Below are positions 7,871-17,099 of a stretch of 42,040 bases of DNA, piece by piece. Source of the stretch: Bacteroidales bacterium (GTDB lineage: Bacteria > Bacteroidota > Bacteroidia > Bacteroidales > JAQUTK01). The notes under the pieces are model-generated. The model saw only the letters and a program-made list of their open reading frames with translations, had not been told where the DNA came from and did not search any database. Location of the stretch: assembly GCA_028709785.1 (NCBI GenBank), contig JAQUTK010000001.1:211845-253884 (forward strand). The letters run 5' to 3'. Both the position numbers and the translations under genes were made by a program. How positions within the stretch are numbered: position 1 is the stretch's first letter; every line of letters starts with the position of its first letter.

Positions 7871-10864
7871 ATGGATCTCATTAAACGAATTCGGGTCTCT
7901 TTCCTCTCCAGGGAAGGGGAATTTCTTCTTGTGGAAATGAGTGATGGGGAAAAGGTACGGGCCCGGTTCTCATCCTCGCTGAAACTGTGGGAAAGGGCAC
8001 CCCTCAATCTGCTCCGTACCAGAATTGATGAGGAAGGCATTTATATCCCTGAATTTGTTATTCTGGAGCCCGATTATCTGCTCAATGTTACTTCGCTTTC
8101 TGAATGTTACAAAGATTACGGTTCGCACCCGCTGAATTTTGTCTTGGCTAAGTTTATGCCCGTTTCAGATTCGAAGTATATCTTGCTGGGAAATACAGCC
8201 AATATGTTTCTCGATGAACTGATCTATGGGGGAGAGAACGGTGATGTACGGTATGAGACAGTGATAGGCAAGGTTTTCAAGCAATATCCTTTTGAATTGA
8301 CCACCTGTCCGGAGCTGCAAACATCTTCGGGAGAGAGAGACTTTTTTGCATCCACCAAACAGCAATTTGGGAATATACAACAGATCGTACGCGACTTCTT
8401 CGGTGATGATCCGAAAGGGGAAAAGGCAAACCGGGTTATTCTGGAACCTTCTTTTATCTGTGAACCTTTGGGTATTCAGGGAAGGCTTGATTTGTTGATG
8501 CAGGACTATTCCATGCTGATTGAATTGAAATCAGGAAAAGCCATGGAGAACTGGCCGTCTCAATCGTATCAGGAGGCAAAGCAGAACCATTACATGCAGA
8601 TTTTGCTGTATCAGGCCATACTTGAGTTTTCAATGGATGTGCCCCACGAACAAGTGAGTACATTTCTCTTATATTCTAAATATCCTGTGTTGGCACAGCA
8701 AAAGCACTCACGTGAAGCGCTTTCCCGTATTCTGGACTTACGTAATCGGATTGTTGCCAATGAGTATTGGACACAGCAATGTAACCGAATAGAGATAACG
8801 GATTGTTTTCTCTCACAGATCGTTCCCGACAGACTCAATGAGGCGAAGCGGAATGACAACTATTGGAATAAATACCTTCGTCCCTCTTTGGAGGAGTTTG
8901 GTACATTACTAAATGGTTTGAGTGAGTTGGAACGTGCCTATTTTATGACAATCTATGCATTCGTCACAAAAGAACAGTATCAGAACCAAACGGGTAACGG
9001 AGATGAGGTCAGTCTGCCTGCTACCACAAAACTCTGGAATGCTTCCCTGGAAGAAAAGAAAGAGGCGGATGCTATCTTCTACGATCTGAAGATGATCAGT
9101 AACCGGGCGTCAGAAGAAGATCATACAGTCACATTAGCTATTCCGGATTATGAAGGGGGATATCTGCCAAACTTCAGAAAAGGAGATGTGGTTGTACTTT
9201 ATGAACGAAACAACGGGGATGACCGTGTGAGTAACAGACAGGTATTCAAAGGCTCTCTGGAGTCAATGGAAGAGAAGACTTTGAAAATAAGACTTAGAAA
9301 CAGGCAAAAGAACCGGTTAATTCTCTCCGATGGACACTTTTATGCCGTTGAGCATGACTACATGGATACGACCTATCTTTCGATGTATCGTTCTCTCTAT
9401 TATTTTATGCATGCGCGAAAAGAACGCAGGGATCTTCTGCTTGCTCAACGTCAACCGACTGTTGATGAGAAGAAAATGGTCGAGATTGAAGCGACGGAGG
9501 ATGATACTGAAAGAGCTGTTCTGAAAGCTTTTCATGCGCAGGATTATTTTTTGTTGGTGGGCCCTCCCGGCACCGGCAAGACATCACGTGCACTCAAACA
9601 GATGATTCAGATGTATTTGGAGAAAAGTGAAGGTTGTATTCTCTTACTTTCTTATACCAATCGTGCCGTGGATGAAATGTGCCGCACATTGAGATCCATA
9701 TCAGAAGAACTCCCGTATATCAGGATCGGCAATGAACTGACTTCGGATGAGGCTTCAAACCGTTGCTTGCTGGAAAACAGGATGGAGGGACTGACGAAGC
9801 GGAGCGAAGTGCGGGACTTAATTGAAAAGAACCGCATCTTTGTGGGAACAGTTGCCTCTATCTCCTCAAAAATGTCCCTTTTCAGTCTGAAGAGCTTTGA
9901 AGTGGCAATTATTGATGAGGCTAGTCAGATACTTGAACCGCACTTGCTAGGTATTCTTTCTGCCTGTACACCCAAAGGAGAGAATGCTGTTCGCAAGTTT
10001 GTAATGATTGGTGATCATAAGCAGCTGCCGGCTGTCGTACAGCAATCGGGCAAAGATACAGAAGTGCATGCTCCTTTGTTGAAAGCGTGTGGTATCTGCA
10101 ATATGAACATCTCTTTGTTTGAAAGACTCTATAGGTGGAACAAGAGTGCCGGCCATTCATCTTCTTATGATATGCTTCGTCAACAAGGGCGCATGCATCC
10201 CGTTGTGGCTTCTTTTGCGAATGATCATTTTTATGAAGGACAATTGGAACTGGTACCACTTGAACATCAGTTGGAATTGCTGGATTATGAATATGACTGG
10301 AACAATGGGGTAGAATCCTTTTTGGCCAGAAACAGGATTGGTTTTGTCCCTTCTGTTGCTGAAAGAGATCGCGTCTCATTCAAGAGCAATGAATCGGAAG
10401 CAATGATAATAGCCGAAATGGCTTCCGGGATACTTTCGTTGTATCAAAGGAATGGCATGAAGTTTGAGCCTGAAACAACTTTGGGAATTATCACGCCTTA
10501 TCGAAGTCAGATTGCAATGATTCGCAAGGCGCTACAAAAGAAGCAAATATCTTTGCTTGAAAATGTTGTGGTCGATACGGTTGAACGTTTCCAGGGTAGT
10601 CAAAGAGATATTATTCTCTATTCCTTTTGTGTCAATACTGATTTTCAGCTCCAAATGGTGTCCAATGAAATAGAGGAAGACGGAGTTGTGATCGACCGCA
10701 AACTGAATGTCGTCATGACGAGAGCGAAAAAACAGCTTTTTATGACCGGGGTGCCCGAACTTATTCAATTGAATCAGACTTATAGAAAGCTTCTCAATCA
10801 TGTAACAGAAAAAGGGGAGTATTACGCTTGTTCCCCGCAAGAGTTCGTCTCGACTGGTTTTTAA
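7871..10864 (+). CDS. Dna2-like nuclease-helicase (RecB-type nuclease fused to superfamily 1 helicase)
   Basis: About 997 residues. I start at ATG 7871; the frame also opens at a TTG 15 bp earlier. The N-terminal half holds a PD-(D/E)xK nuclease of the RecB/Cas4 kind: Asp207 in GRLDLL, Glu218 and Lys220 in ELKSGK, and the Q243-x3-Y247 motif in QILLYQ. The C-terminal half is an SF1 helicase: Walker A GPPGTGKT (Lys570), Walker B DEASQ (682-686), motif III GDHKQLPAV, and motifs V/VI VERFQGSQRD and NVVMTRAKKQL. The combination matches Dna2-type enzymes that resect or trim DNA ends. A DNA-repair role is most likely; a defence role cannot be excluded. No four-cysteine iron-sulfur cluster like that of eukaryotic Dna2 is obvious. 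Confidence 0.85.
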   Translation: MDLIKRIRVSFLSREGEFLLVEMSDGEKVRARFSSSLKLWERAPLNLLRTRIDEEGIYIPEFVILEPDYLLNVTSLSECYKDYGSHPLNFVLAKFMPVSDSKYILLGNTANMFLDELIYGGENGDVRYETVIGKVFKQYPFELTTCPELQTSSGERDFFASTKQQFGNIQQIVRDFFGDDPKGEKANRVILEPSFICEPLGIQGRLDLLMQDYSMLIELKSGKAMENWPSQSYQEAKQNHYMQILLYQAILEFSMDVPHEQVSTFLLYSKYPVLAQQKHSREALSRILDLRNRIVANEYWTQQCNRIEITDCFLSQIVPDRLNEAKRNDNYWNKYLRPSLEEFGTLLNGLSELERAYFMTIYAFVTKEQYQNQTGNGDEVSLPATTKLWNASLEEKKEADAIFYDLKMISNRASEEDHTVTLAIPDYEGGYLPNFRKGDVVVLYERNNGDDRVSNRQVFKGSLESMEEKTLKIRLRNRQKNRLILSDGHFYAVEHDYMDTTYLSMYRSLYYFMHARKERRDLLLAQRQPTVDEKKMVEIEATEDDTERAVLKAFHAQDYFLLVGPPGTGKTSRALKQMIQMYLEKSEGCILLLSYTNRAVDEMCRTLRSISEELPYIRIGNELTSDEASNRCLLENRMEGLTKRSEVRDLIEKNRIFVGTVASISSKMSLFSLKSFEVAIIDEASQILEPHLLGILSACTPKGENAVRKFVMIGDHKQLPAVVQQSGKDTEVHAPLLKACGICNMNISLFERLYRWNKSAGHSSSYDMLRQQGRMHPVVASFANDHFYEGQLELVPLEHQLELLDYEYDWNNGVESFLARNRIGFVPSVAERDRVSFKSNESEAMIIAEMASGILSLYQRNGMKFEPETTLGIITPYRSQIAMIRKALQKKQISLLENVVVDTVERFQGSQRDIILYSFCVNTDFQLQMVSNEIEEDGVVIDRKLNVVMTRAKKQLFMTGVPELIQLNQTYRKLLNHVTEKGEYYACSPQEFVSTGF

Positions 10865-10876
10865 TTGCGAATGATA

Positions 10877-10884
10877 TACTTTTG
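10877..10884 (+). promoter_or_regulatory. Possible upstream -7 element
   Basis: TACTTTTG matches TAnnTTTG fully, but no -33 TTTG lies at 19-21 bp. It is 35 bp before a better promoter, so it may be a secondary start or chance. Confidence 0.3.
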
Positions 10885-10894
10885 CTATTTATTA

Positions 10895-10926
10895 GTTGCT
10901 TAAGTAAAACGAATCAGCTATTTTTG
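10895..10926 (+). promoter_or_regulatory. Bacteroidota-type promoter for the secreted protein / C10 peptidase pair
   Basis: A -33 GTTG (10895-10898) and -7 TATTTTTG (10919-10926; full match to TAnnTTTG) are 20 bp apart. Transcription would begin near 10933, which rules out the upstream in-frame ATG at 10931 as a practical start. Confidence 0.7.
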
Positions 10927-10960
10927 CGTTATGATGCTATACACTACTAAAAGAAGAAGA

Positions 10961-11482
10961 ATGAAAAGAATATGCATTGCTTTGTTTTGTCTGTTATCTG
11001 TGATGCAGATGCAGGCTCAAGTGAAACAGATGAACAGTTTCTGGGGGTTGGATTATAGCATGAATAAAGAAACTGTTTACCAACTTGTTAAGGAAAAGAA
11101 CCAAAATAAAGGCTTGTCTGTCACAAATGGTAATACTCAGATCATTGTAGATTATGTATTGCTTGACGGTGAACGTTATCAGTATGTACTTCTTGACTTT
11201 TATCACGACAAACTGCTGGCAGGTTTCTTTTCCAAAAAAATAAAAGAGAACGAAGAAGCGACACTGACCTTTCTTCGTATCAGAGAATCTTTGACGACCA
11301 AATATGGTGAACCGACAGTGGAAACAGATGAAACGGTGACTTGCTATTGGCATGACAAAAGCCGCAATATCGTTCAGCTTAGTCTGAATAAATCCGGCAA
11401 AAGCTACTCTATCGGACTTCTTTATCTCAACGGACAGTTAAACAGCCGCAAAACGGTGGATGAACAAATGGGCCTCAAATGA
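10961..11482 (+). CDS. Small secreted protein of unknown function, paired with C10 peptidase
   Basis: A protein of about 173 residues with a clean signal peptide (MKRICIALFCLLSVMQMQA, cleavage after about residue 19). The open frame begins at 10931, but that ATG sits at the predicted transcription start, so I chose the ATG at 10961. The mature part is an alpha/beta domain beginning SFWGLDYSMNKETVYQLV, like small Bacteroidota periplasmic domains that carry a 'GxxxxxSxxxV' opening. I cannot name the family. It lies 7 bp before the C10 peptidase and must be co-transcribed. By analogy with C10 peptidases elsewhere that have a neighbouring inhibitor, it could restrain or assist the peptidase, but no sequence likeness to a known inhibitor was seen. 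Confidence 0.75.
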   Translation: MKRICIALFCLLSVMQMQAQVKQMNSFWGLDYSMNKETVYQLVKEKNQNKGLSVTNGNTQIIVDYVLLDGERYQYVLLDFYHDKLLAGFFSKKIKENEEATLTFLRIRESLTTKYGEPTVETDETVTCYWHDKSRNIVQLSLNKSGKSYSIGLLYLNGQLNSRKTVDEQMGLK

Positions 11483-11489
11483 CCAATAG

Positions 11490-13976
11490 ATGAAAAAGGC
11501 TCTTATTCTTTCATTTTGTCTTTTCTTCCTTTTTACAGCTGGTTTTGCGCGTAAGCGTACCGTTGATCAACTAGAGACAATAGCTACAACACATTTTGCG
11601 AGTCCGCAAGCACAGGGTATTTCCCGTTCAATAGCTGAAACAGAACCCCAATTGCTCTCCTCTTCCAATGAAATACTTGCTGAGAGTTTGAAGGAAACAG
11701 CTGATACAACGAGTGCTTTTTATGTCTATGGATACCCGACCGGTGGATTTGTCATCATTTCTTCCGATGATTGTGCCAAATCTATTCTTGGCTATTCGGA
11801 TGGACAGTTTAATCGGAATACTCTTCCTGGAAATATGCGTTATTGGCTCTCTGTGTATGCCGATGAGATTCATGCCGCATCAGCCTCTTCCGATGTTACC
11901 ACCCAATCAAATGAATATGATTCTTCTAGTCCGGCATATTCGGTCACGATTTCACCGCTCTTAGGAAATATAATGTGGGATCAGGATGCACCTTATTCAA
12001 ACAAAGTTCCAGATCAAATGTTGACCGGATGTGTGGCAACTGCCATGGCACAGGTAATGAAATACTATGAATATCCCGCGAAAGGGATCGGTTCACACAG
12101 CTATTCGTATAACGGACGGACTTTCTCTGCAAATTTTGCCGCGTCAACCTATGATTGGAACAATATGCTTGATGTTTATTCCGGTGTTAATTATTCAATT
12201 GTGGAGGCGAATGCCGTTGCTACGCTGATGTACGATTGCGGAGTTTCTGTTGATATGCAATATACGCCCGATGGCAGTGGTGCTGAATTATTTGGTATCG
12301 CAGAAGCTTTGATTTCTTATTTTGGGTATGATCCGAATATGCAATATTATTCTCGCGATTACTATTATTCCAACGAATGGATGAATATGCTGAAAAAGGA
12401 ACTGAATGAAGCACGGCCAGTGCTTTATTTTGCCAATGATGATAAGGAGACGTATGGCCATGCATTTGTTGTTGATGGCTATGACACGAACAACCGTATG
12501 CATATAAATTGGGGATGGAGCGGCGATTTGAATGGCTATTTTGTAATTAATGCTCTGAATATTGAGTCTGCTGATATTGATTTGAGTTCGGTGCAATCCT
12601 TTATTGGAGGTCTTCAGCCCAAAACGTCCGGAACATCCTATACCCCTCAGTTGGATCTGATAGATGAACTGACCCTTAACTCTTCAGCGGTTGCCCGTTC
12701 GGCTTCATTTATTGTGAACGGTAATATGCTGTACAATAATGGAACAGCCTTTTCGGGAGCTGTATCAGGTGCTTTGTACAAAGAGAACAGTTTCGTCTGT
12801 ACAGTGGGTGATGTGCGTAAAAACGCCACAATTGCTTCAGATATGAAAATTGCTGTCTCTTCTTCTGCATTTACAATACCTTCCAATGTTTCTTCCGGAG
12901 ACTATCAGCTTTATCTCGTAGCTCAAGGAAAAAATTCAAACCAGTGGGAACGTGTACGAATCAAAAATGGATTACGCAATTATTACAATGTTCATGTGAC
13001 GGAAACTTCAGTTTCCTTTTCCGAACCAAAGTTAAGTGATGTGATTAATGTTACTTCTGTAATCTCCGATAATAAATTGTATTCGACCTATACTGGCAAT
13101 TTTACGATGAATGTGAAGACTTTTTCCCGCGAGTTTAATTCTTATATTGGTGTGGAACTGGTTTCGACCTCCGACACAACGCACCAGATAGTAGATTATC
13201 GTAGACCTTTTTTAGCTGAATTCAGCTCTTCAGACTTTACCTTTTCTGGGAGCATTGCTCTACCGGCCGGTAGTTACAAACTATATCCGGTATATTCAGC
13301 TGACAGAAAGAAATGGGAGCGGCTCTATTCGGCCGAACGAGCAGAGACGGTTATCGTCTATCCCAAGCCCTCCGGCCATTATACGATTGAACAGACTTCC
13401 GGCTTTACAATACTCCGATCACCGATAGCAACGAAAGATATGCTGGAGATGTCAGTCGGTCTTAAGAATACCGGAACTGCTCCTTTTGACAGGACATTGA
13501 TTGTTCGTATTTCTACACCGGACAATGTGAATATTTTGAAGTTCAATTATCCGGTTTTTGTAGAGACAAACACGACTCAGACCGTCCACTTTTCTTTTCC
13601 CGTAGAGTTGAATGTGGGAAATTATAAGGTTACTCTTTACTATATTGACGGTGATGGCAACACACGCTTGTTATCAAATAAAACAGATCAAATAGGCACA
13701 TTCTCTGTGTCCAAAGATGTAATGGGAGTGGACGAACCGAGGAGTGACGATTCGTTACAGATATTTCCTACTGTTGCATCCGATTATCTGAATGTTGTTT
13801 CGGAACAGGAGATTCAATCGGTGGAGGTGGTAAACAGTTCCGGTAGCGTCGTGGATTTCATAAAAACTGATGGCAAGTATTGCCAATTCCCGGTAATTCA
13901 TCTGAAATCCGGTCTTTATCTCCTGAGAATCACCACAACTGAAGGCTCTATTGTCAGAAAGTTTATCAGACAATAA
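11490..13976 (+). CDS. Secreted C10 family (streptopain/PrtT-like) cysteine peptidase with T9SS sorting domain
   Basis: 828 residues. Order: signal peptide (1-20); propeptide (about 22-140) with the FYVYGYPTGGFVIISSDD pattern of C10 prodomains; catalytic domain with Cys181 (in LTGCVATAMAQ), His324 (in YGHAFVVDGYD) and the Asn/Trp motif MHINWGWSGDLNGYF; about 350 residues of beta-sandwich repeats; and a C-terminal domain of about 80 residues (IFPTVASDYLNV ... LKSGLYLLRITTTEG ... RKFIRQ) that fits the T9SS type A sorting domain. The protein should cross the outer membrane by T9SS and be released or anchored outside. Relatives include Porphyromonas PrtT and Bacteroides Bfp. It is co-transcribed with the small secreted protein upstream. 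Confidence 0.93.
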   Translation: MKKALILSFCLFFLFTAGFARKRTVDQLETIATTHFASPQAQGISRSIAETEPQLLSSSNEILAESLKETADTTSAFYVYGYPTGGFVIISSDDCAKSILGYSDGQFNRNTLPGNMRYWLSVYADEIHAASASSDVTTQSNEYDSSSPAYSVTISPLLGNIMWDQDAPYSNKVPDQMLTGCVATAMAQVMKYYEYPAKGIGSHSYSYNGRTFSANFAASTYDWNNMLDVYSGVNYSIVEANAVATLMYDCGVSVDMQYTPDGSGAELFGIAEALISYFGYDPNMQYYSRDYYYSNEWMNMLKKELNEARPVLYFANDDKETYGHAFVVDGYDTNNRMHINWGWSGDLNGYFVINALNIESADIDLSSVQSFIGGLQPKTSGTSYTPQLDLIDELTLNSSAVARSASFIVNGNMLYNNGTAFSGAVSGALYKENSFVCTVGDVRKNATIASDMKIAVSSSAFTIPSNVSSGDYQLYLVAQGKNSNQWERVRIKNGLRNYYNVHVTETSVSFSEPKLSDVINVTSVISDNKLYSTYTGNFTMNVKTFSREFNSYIGVELVSTSDTTHQIVDYRRPFLAEFSSSDFTFSGSIALPAGSYKLYPVYSADRKKWERLYSAERAETVIVYPKPSGHYTIEQTSGFTILRSPIATKDMLEMSVGLKNTGTAPFDRTLIVRISTPDNVNILKFNYPVFVETNTTQTVHFSFPVELNVGNYKVTLYYIDGDGNTRLLSNKTDQIGTFSVSKDVMGVDEPRSDDSLQIFPTVASDYLNVVSEQEIQSVEVVNSSGSVVDFIKTDGKYCQFPVIHLKSGLYLLRITTTEGSIVRKFIRQ

Positions 13977-13994
13977 GGCTTCTCACCTAAACGA

Positions 13995-14036
13995 GCCCTG
14001 TAGTAAGTTATACATCTGCAGGGCCAACATTCACCC
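13995..14036 (+). terminator. Possible terminator after the C10 peptidase
   Basis: GCCCTGTAG (13995-14003) pairs with CTGCAGGGC (14016-14024) with one G-U wobble and a 12-nt loop. The T-rich part is weak and delayed. It is the only stem in this intergenic region. Confidence 0.4.
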
Positions 14037-14140
14037 TTTTCAAAAGAATATACGATCGAGTTTCTGCCTGAACAGGATAAATTCTTCGTGTCTTACTTTT
14101 TATTAATGCTTTTTTGAAGTATGACTCTCGATTAATCTGC

Positions 14141-14148
14141 TATTTTTG
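14141..14148 (+). promoter_or_regulatory. -7 promoter element for the GH2 gene
   Basis: TATTTTTG is a full match to TAnnTTTG, 40 bp before the chosen ATG. A TTTTTG lies upstream at 14111-14116, but its 24-bp spacing is longer than usual. Confidence 0.5.
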
Positions 14149-14188
14149 CAGCAATTATACAGTAAGTACCATAAAAAACAGAAGACTT

Positions 14189-17092
14189 ATGAAGTGGAAC
14201 GCAACAACACACCTGAAAGGAATATCAATTTTTCTCTTACTATCTATTCTTTCTATCTCCCAGACTTTGGCTGCTTATCAAAACAAGATAGACTTGAGTG
14301 GTCATTGGCAATTGTTTGTTGACTTGAAAAAGAGTTATCAGATCACTCAGATGAAAGAGGTTCAATTTAATGATACAATTACTTTACCGGGTACATTGGA
14401 TCAATCGCTGAAAGGGAATAAAAATGAAGTGCCTTCCTATACCGGTCGCCTGTCGCGCAATTATAGCTTTTATGGCAAGGCCTGGTACCGGAAAGAGGTA
14501 ACAATCCCTGCTGATTGGACCGGAAATAAGATTTTCCTGAAATTGGAACGAACCCGTGTTACACACCTTTGGGTGGATGCAACCTATGTCGGTTCGTCGC
14601 TTGTCATATCTTCTGAACAACAATATGATCTGTCCACTTTTCTTTCTCCTGGAAAGCATACCCTGACGATTGTGGTCGACAATGGAGATGATTGCGGTTT
14701 GCCTTCCGTGGTCAAGTCTTCTCATCTATGGACCGATGAAACACAAACGATATGGAACGGCATCGTTGGAGAAATGGTGTTGCAGGCAAAAGATCCGTTA
14801 CATATTGTACGTGTGAAAAGTGAACCTGATATTGCAAAGAAAAGCGTCAAACTGAGTGTTCTCATTGATAACTCAACCGGTGGAACAGTCAAAGGAACAT
14901 TGGACATCACTGCCCTTTTGTTTAACTCCAAAGAGAATCAGACACCTCCGCAAAAAGAGTTTGTATTAGACATTGAACAGGGCAAGAAGATTTATACGAT
15001 CGAATACGAATTGGGAACAGATGCATTACTATGGAGCGAGTTTGCACCAAACCTATACAAGCTGGACTTGAAGCTGTTCAAGAATAAGAGCTATGTAAAT
15101 GATACATATTCGTTTAATGTCGGTCTCAGAAACTTTGCTGCGGAAGGTAAATTCTTTACAATAAATGGGAAGAAGACCTTCCTCAGAGGCAAACACGATG
15201 CCTGTGTATTCCCTTTAACAGGATATGCACCGATGAATGTAAATGATTGGATGCGTTATTTTGAAATACTCCGTTCGTATGGATTCAATCATGTGCGCTA
15301 CCATTCCTGGTGTCCACCGGAGGCTGCTTTTGAAGCTGCCGATCTGTGCGGATTTTATCTTCAACCGGAGTTGCCAATCTGGAGTACTGTCTTTGATACG
15401 ATGGAAAATCCGGTGAGCCAGTTCCTGCTTCGTGAAGCTAAAGGAGTGATGGATGAATTTGGAAATCATGCTTCGTTTGTGATGTTTTCGACCGGAAATG
15501 AGATTGGCGGTACGCCGAAAGCGATGAAGTTTATGACTGATGAGTTCCGGAAATACGATAACCGCTTCCTGTTTGCGCTTGGCACAAACTACCATCTCGG
15601 ATGGAGTGGCGGATTGGATGGAGAAGATTTTCTTGTTACCTGCAGAGTAGGAGGTGGTGATGAAGCGAACTATGAAACACAGGTACGCAGCTCTTTTGCA
15701 TATGTAGATGCTTTGGACGGAGGTGCTTTGAATGGCCGTTATCCAAACACAAAGATGGATTATAGCAAAGGATCGGCAAAGTCACCCAAACCTGTTGTCG
15801 GACATGAAGTCGGACAGTTTCAGATGTATCCCGATCCGAAAGAGATTAAGAAATATACAGGGGTGCTCTATCCGCACAATTTAGTCACCTTCATTAACAG
15901 GACCAATGAAAAGCATGGTATTCAAAAGACAGAACGTTTCTTTAAGGCCAGTGCAGCTTTGAGTTTGCTTTGCTACAAGGCTGATTTGGAGATGGCTTTC
16001 CGCACTCCAAACTTTGCAGGTTATCAGATGCTGGACATTCAGGATTTCCCCGGACAAGGCACCGCTTTGGTTGGTATTCTGGATGCTTTTATGGAAAGTA
16101 AAGGGATTATTACGCCGGAAGAGTATTCTAAATTCAACGCTCCTGTTATTCCTCTTTGGGTATCCGATCGCTATACGTGGATGAATGATACAGTGATGAG
16201 TGGGAATGTGAAGGTCTTCAACTATTCCGCCAATGATTTGAACGAGATATCCGTGGACTGGCAACTGGTCACAATCGATGGAAAGATTCTGAAAAATGGA
16301 ACGATAAAAGGGGATGCCAAACAGGGACAATTATCCGATTTATCTGTTTTAAACATTGACTTGTCCGATATCAAACAAGCTTCTCAGCTACAGCTTCGTT
16401 TTGCGATACGAAATACCGGCTATGCCAACGAATACAACACCTGGGTGTATCCCAGACAAAAGGCAGCAAAACTTTCCGGGGCTGTCAAACAGTTTACCGC
16501 TGTGGATAAGAAACTTTACAACTATTTGGAAAAAGGGGGTACGGCCTTATTAATACCGCAGGCGGATGCATATAAGGAACAGACAATCGGAGGTTTGTTC
16601 ACCAGCGATTACTGGAGTTACTCTATGTTCAAAAGAATCTCTGAAAATGCCAAGAAGCCCGTTTCACCGGGAACATTAGGATATCTGATAAACAATGAAC
16701 ATCCTTTGTTCAAAGAATTCCCGACTGATTTTCACAGCGACTGGCAGTGGTGGCCCATTGCCCGAAACGCTCGTCCATTGATATTGGATACGCTCTCAAC
16801 TCCTATCTCACCTCTTGTTGAAGCGATCGATAATGTGGAGCGCAATCACAAACTAGGTGTTTTGTTTGAGTGCAAAGTGGGTAAAGGCAAACTCTTTGTC
16901 TGCATGAGCGACCTGGTGAATCATCTGAACTACAAAGAGTGTAATCAGCTTTACGATGCAATCTGTCGCTATGTGTCATCCAAAGAGTTTCATCCGGCAG
17001 ACGAACTATCAGTGGAACAACTTCAGACTCTTTTTTATTCTTCTGTCGCCAAAGCGAAGATAGAAGGAGTGAAAAATGTATCCTATGAATGA
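14189..17092 (+). CDS. Secreted glycoside hydrolase family 2 protein
   Basis: About 967 residues. The open frame starts at a TTG (14114), but the -7 promoter box lies inside that extension, so I use ATG 14189, which begins a proper signal peptide ending near TLAAY. Domain order is the GH2 pattern: sugar-binding jelly roll (about 25-215, with WYRKEVTIPADW), immunoglobulin-like domain (215-320), and a TIM barrel from about 325 (GLRNFAAEGKFFTINGKKTF, FLRGKHDA). The likely acid/base is Glu438 in FSTGNEIGG and the likely nucleophile Glu540 in VGHEVGQ. About 350 further residues follow. It would act in the periplasm or outside on plant or host glycans. The sugar specificity cannot be read from sequence. 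No SusC/SusD pair or regulator is beside it, so it is an orphan relative to usual polysaccharide loci. Confidence 0.85.
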   Translation: MKWNATTHLKGISIFLLLSILSISQTLAAYQNKIDLSGHWQLFVDLKKSYQITQMKEVQFNDTITLPGTLDQSLKGNKNEVPSYTGRLSRNYSFYGKAWYRKEVTIPADWTGNKIFLKLERTRVTHLWVDATYVGSSLVISSEQQYDLSTFLSPGKHTLTIVVDNGDDCGLPSVVKSSHLWTDETQTIWNGIVGEMVLQAKDPLHIVRVKSEPDIAKKSVKLSVLIDNSTGGTVKGTLDITALLFNSKENQTPPQKEFVLDIEQGKKIYTIEYELGTDALLWSEFAPNLYKLDLKLFKNKSYVNDTYSFNVGLRNFAAEGKFFTINGKKTFLRGKHDACVFPLTGYAPMNVNDWMRYFEILRSYGFNHVRYHSWCPPEAAFEAADLCGFYLQPELPIWSTVFDTMENPVSQFLLREAKGVMDEFGNHASFVMFSTGNEIGGTPKAMKFMTDEFRKYDNRFLFALGTNYHLGWSGGLDGEDFLVTCRVGGGDEANYETQVRSSFAYVDALDGGALNGRYPNTKMDYSKGSAKSPKPVVGHEVGQFQMYPDPKEIKKYTGVLYPHNLVTFINRTNEKHGIQKTERFFKASAALSLLCYKADLEMAFRTPNFAGYQMLDIQDFPGQGTALVGILDAFMESKGIITPEEYSKFNAPVIPLWVSDRYTWMNDTVMSGNVKVFNYSANDLNEISVDWQLVTIDGKILKNGTIKGDAKQGQLSDLSVLNIDLSDIKQASQLQLRFAIRNTGYANEYNTWVYPRQKAAKLSGAVKQFTAVDKKLYNYLEKGGTALLIPQADAYKEQTIGGLFTSDYWSYSMFKRISENAKKPVSPGTLGYLINNEHPLFKEFPTDFHSDWQWWPIARNARPLILDTLSTPISPLVEAIDNVERNHKLGVLFECKVGKGKLFVCMSDLVNHLNYKECNQLYDAICRYVSSKEFHPADELSVEQLQTLFYSSVAKAKIEGVKNVSYE

Positions 17093-17099
17093 GGTGGGT

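Noticed and set aside
8461..8620. Cas4 nuclease of a CRISPR system
   Set aside because: The RecB-type nuclease motif is part of a large helicase fusion; no repeats or other cas genes lie nearby.
9921..10379. 152-residue minus-strand ORF inside the helicase gene
   Set aside because: Shadow of conserved helicase motifs; no independent start signals.
10961..11482. Known C10 peptidase inhibitor (Spi/propeptide-like)
   Set aside because: Position is suggestive, but the sequence does not resemble the C10 propeptide of the adjacent gene; kept as unknown.
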